8,521 nt of DNA from Bacteroidales bacterium (lineage in GTDB: Bacteria; Bacteroidota; Bacteroidia; Bacteroidales; UBA3663): positions 1-8,521 of the forward strand of contig JAUNCV010000051.1 of assembly GCA_030526445.1 (NCBI GenBank), in the 5' to 3' direction. The position numbers were made by a program, and so were the translations under genes. The notes under the pieces were generated by a model that made no database searches, was not told the DNA's origin, and worked only from the letters and a program-made list of their open reading frames with translations. The stretch's first letter is position 1. The number at the start of each line of letters is the position of its first letter. Below are positions 7,135 through 8,521 of this stretch, one piece after another.

Positions 7135-7166
7135 CAAAGATAGAAAAATTAAGTGACTTATCCAAA
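7135..7166 (-). promoter_or_regulatory. Consensus-like Bacteroidetes promoter pointing leftward
   Basis: On the minus strand: TTTG (7166 to 7163), 20-nt spacer, TATCTTTG (7142 to 7135). This fits the TTTG / TAnnTTTG pattern with 19-21 nt spacing used by the Bacteroidetes primary sigma factor. It is better spaced than the promoter of the rightward gene, and no protein gene follows within 250 bp. Confidence 0.6.
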
Positions 7167-7207
7167 CAAAAAATGCAAAAAGTGCCCGTAGTTTGAAAAA
7201 TAATATC

Positions 7208-7215
7208 TATCTTTG
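7208..7215 (+). promoter_or_regulatory. Bacteroidetes-type -7 element for the nucleosidase-kinase pair
   Basis: TATCTTTG, 22 bp before the ATG at 7238, predicts a leader of roughly 15-20 nt. A TTTG at 7192-7195 is only 12 nt upstream, too close for a normal -33 element, and no other TTTG sits at the right distance. Confidence 0.6.
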
Positions 7216-7237
7216 CGGCAAATAAACTATAAACCTC

Positions 7238-7939
7238 ATGAAAATTGTCTATATCGTGGCCATGGTGGCCGAAGCAAAACCTTTTATTGAACATTATGGT
7301 GTTGAACTACAAGAAGGATTCTTTGCCCCTCTCCCTTGTATGTGCTATAAAGCAGAAGTTCATAATAACGAACTCTATGTGGTGCTCAATGGCCAGCAAC
7401 ACGGAAGCGACCTCGTAGGCTGTGAAGCAGCTTCAGTAGCAACCCTCAGCGCTATTCAAAAAATAAACCCAGACATTATCATCAACTCAGGAACCTGTGG
7501 TGCCTTCAAAAGCAATGGTGCTGAGATTGCGGATGTATATCTGGGCAATGCTGTCATGTTCCATGACCGACGCGTACCAGGCGATGACGAATGGGGCACA
7601 CAGGCTTTGGGCAACTACCCAGTTTATGACAAAGTACTCGAGATGGCCGATGCCCTTGGCTTCAAAACTGGCAAAGTAACCACAGGCTCTTCGCTCGACA
7701 TGCAGCCTTGCGACAAAGAAATCATTGAGCAGAATGGTGGTGAATTAAAGGATATGGAAGGTGCAGCAGTTGCCTTTGTGTGCAGTCTCTTCCAGAAGCC
7801 TATTCTCTTTGTAAAAAGTGTGACCGATCTCTGTGACAGTGGAGCTGAGACCTTTGAGGAGTTCTCAAAAAATTTGGCTAAGGCGAGCGAAGCACTCAAG
7901 GAGGCCAATATCAAAATCATCGACTACTTAACCAAGTGA
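7238..7939 (+). CDS. 5'-methylthioadenosine/S-adenosylhomocysteine nucleosidase-like protein
   Basis: A 233-aa member of the PNP/UDP phosphorylase superfamily, expected to hydrolyse the N-glycosidic bond of methylthioadenosine and perhaps S-adenosylhomocysteine in the cytoplasm, recycling by-products of methylation and polyamine synthesis. The N-terminus MKIVYIVAMVAEAKPF places Glu12 where E. coli MTAN has its catalytic Glu12. DMEGAAVA gives Glu174, and KSVTDLCD gives Asp197, the general acid; all three match the E. coli numbering as I remember it. NSGTCGAF (83-90) fits the glycine-rich ribose/water-site strand. DMEGAAVAFVCSLFQKP resembles the plant MTN subtype, which favours methylthioadenosine. 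Futalosine hydrolase or another nucleosidase is possible. No signal peptide is present. The kinase gene begins 13 bp downstream, so the two are probably co-transcribed from the motif at 7208. Confidence 0.85.
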   Translation: MKIVYIVAMVAEAKPFIEHYGVELQEGFFAPLPCMCYKAEVHNNELYVVLNGQQHGSDLVGCEAASVATLSAIQKINPDIIINSGTCGAFKSNGAEIADVYLGNAVMFHDRRVPGDDEWGTQALGNYPVYDKVLEMADALGFKTGKVTTGSSLDMQPCDKEIIEQNGGELKDMEGAAVAFVCSLFQKPILFVKSVTDLCDSGAETFEEFSKNLAKASEALKEANIKIIDYLTK

Positions 7940-7952
7940 GTAGCACCCTGCT

Positions 7953-8521
7953 ATGTTACAAATTCGCTGCAAAAACAATAATACTACCCGTAGCTTTCCC
8001 GAAGGTAGCACACTGCTCGAAATCCTGAAAGGTTTTCCAGAGCTTGAATTCAATTACCCTGTGGTTTCGGCCAAAGTGAACAACGCCTCTCAAGGTCTCA
8101 GATATAAGGTTTGGCAGAACCGTGATGTGGAATTTATCGAACTCTCAGACCCAAGCGGTATGAGAGCCTATACCCGCTCACTCTGCTTTGTGCTCTACAA
8201 AGCAGCCTCCGACCTATTTCCCGAATGTCGTCTCTATGTAGAGCATAGCATCTCGGGCGGCTTCTACTGCAACTTCTACACAGAAGGTGCCAACAGAGCT
8301 TCGATCGAAGATGTAGCCAAAATCAGAGCACGTATGCAAGAGATTATTGATGCAGACATGCCCTTCCGACACAATGAGGCTCCAACCGAAGAGGCTGTGC
8401 ACATCTTCCGTGAACGAGGTTTTCTTGACAAAGTAAAATTGCTAGAAACCTCAGACCGCATCTATTGTGATTACTACACACTGGGCGATACTGTTGATTA
8501 TTACTATGGTGCACTTCTCCC
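7953..8521 (+). CDS. TGS-domain nucleoside (uridine) kinase, N-terminal part, cut by window end
   Basis: Open from ATG at 7953 to the window edge: 189 codons plus two bases, no stop. The N-terminus MLQIRCKNNNTTRSFPEGST starts a TGS-like domain (about 1-65). A threonyl-tRNA-synthetase-like second domain follows, with SGMRAYTRSLCFVLYKA (68-84), VEHSISGGFYCNFY (96-109) and IDADMPFRH (132-140). TVDYYYGALLP closes the visible part. This is the known opening of Bacteroidetes nucleoside kinases of about 550 aa, whose uridine-kinase-like ATP-binding domain comes later and lies outside the window. The expected reaction is ATP-dependent phosphorylation of uridine or cytidine in pyrimidine salvage. The family call rests on remembered similarity; the P-loop itself cannot be seen here. 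Partner gene is the nucleosidase 13 bp upstream. Confidence 0.82.
   Translation, partial: MLQIRCKNNNTTRSFPEGSTLLEILKGFPELEFNYPVVSAKVNNASQGLRYKVWQNRDVEFIELSDPSGMRAYTRSLCFVLYKAASDLFPECRLYVEHSISGGFYCNFYTEGANRASIEDVAKIRARMQEIIDADMPFRHNEAPTEEAVHIFRERGFLDKVKLLETSDRIYCDYYTLGDTVDYYYGALL

Larger units (their letters stand above)
7130..7220. repeat. 15-bp inverted repeat carrying two divergent promoter elements
   Basis: TGCCGCAAAGATAGA (7130-7144) and TCTATCTTTGCGGCA (7206-7220) are exact reverse complements, with arms 61 bp apart. Each arm contains TATCTTTG facing outward. The identity extends beyond the 8-base promoter core by four bases (CGGC/GCCG side plus A) and by two on the other side, more than shared promoter consensus requires. 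Confidence 0.7.

Noticed and set aside
7001..7156. 51-codon plus-strand frame starting ATGAAAGATAAA
   Set aside because: It runs through the terminator hairpin and across a promoter element, has no upstream promoter motif, and its translation looks random.
1..8521. CRISPR array, insertion sequence, toxin-antitoxin or other mobile or defence system
   Set aside because: No regularly spaced short repeats, transposase, integrase, terminal inverted repeats flanking a gene, or recognisable defence domains are present. The repeated DNA is explained by paralogous esterases.

Overview
The window looks like a chromosomal segment of a gut or rumen Bacteroidales bacterium, most like Prevotella/Segatella. 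The evidence is the promoter motif TAnnTTTG (TATCTTTG in three places), short A/T-rich leaders without strong Shine-Dalgarno sites, Sec signal peptides ending in xA|QQ, and a TGS-domain nucleoside kinase of the type I associate with Bacteroidetes. The genus is an inference from style, not a search result.

Positions 1-6173 are the distal part of a plus-strand carbohydrate-degradation operon. It holds the last 16 codons of an unidentified gene, then three tandem paralogous secreted esterases of the CE1 / esterase-D type (410, 399 and 413 aa). Each has an N-terminal immunoglobulin-like E-set (CBM48-like) domain and a complete Ser-Asp-His triad. A lipoprotein glycoside hydrolase family 3 enzyme (774 aa) with nucleophile, acid/base and substrate-binding residues intact follows. 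Gene spacings are 35, 31, 9 and 47 bp and I see no internal promoter, so co-transcription is likely. The natural reading is that the esterases remove feruloyl or acetyl groups from plant cell-wall oligosaccharides and the GH3 enzyme then trims beta-linked sugars. A strong, probably bidirectional terminator at 6209-6247 closes the operon.

Positions 6276-6878 hold one minus-strand gene for a small secreted protein that I do not recognise, convergent with the operon. The 359-bp gap at 6879-7237 is the most structured non-coding part. It contains a promoter motif for the minus-strand gene, a perfect 7-bp-stem hairpin, a second hairpin with flanking A and T tracts, and a 15-bp inverted repeat that places two TATCTTTG elements in divergent orientation. 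The left element has a correctly spaced TTTG upstream and points away from the next gene. About 120 bp further on is a hairpin with a T6 run. Together they suggest an unannotated small RNA on the minus strand (about 7129 to 7010).

Positions 7238-8521 hold a plus-strand pair, 13 bp apart. The first is a 5'-methylthioadenosine/S-adenosylhomocysteine nucleosidase-like protein with all three expected catalytic residues. The second is the N-terminal 189 codons of a TGS-domain nucleoside (uridine) kinase, cut by the window end. They suggest nucleoside salvage, unrelated to the polysaccharide genes.

I found no tRNA, rRNA, insertion sequence, CRISPR array or defence system. The most novel candidate is the putative small RNA; the most biologically interesting coding feature is the esterase triplication.
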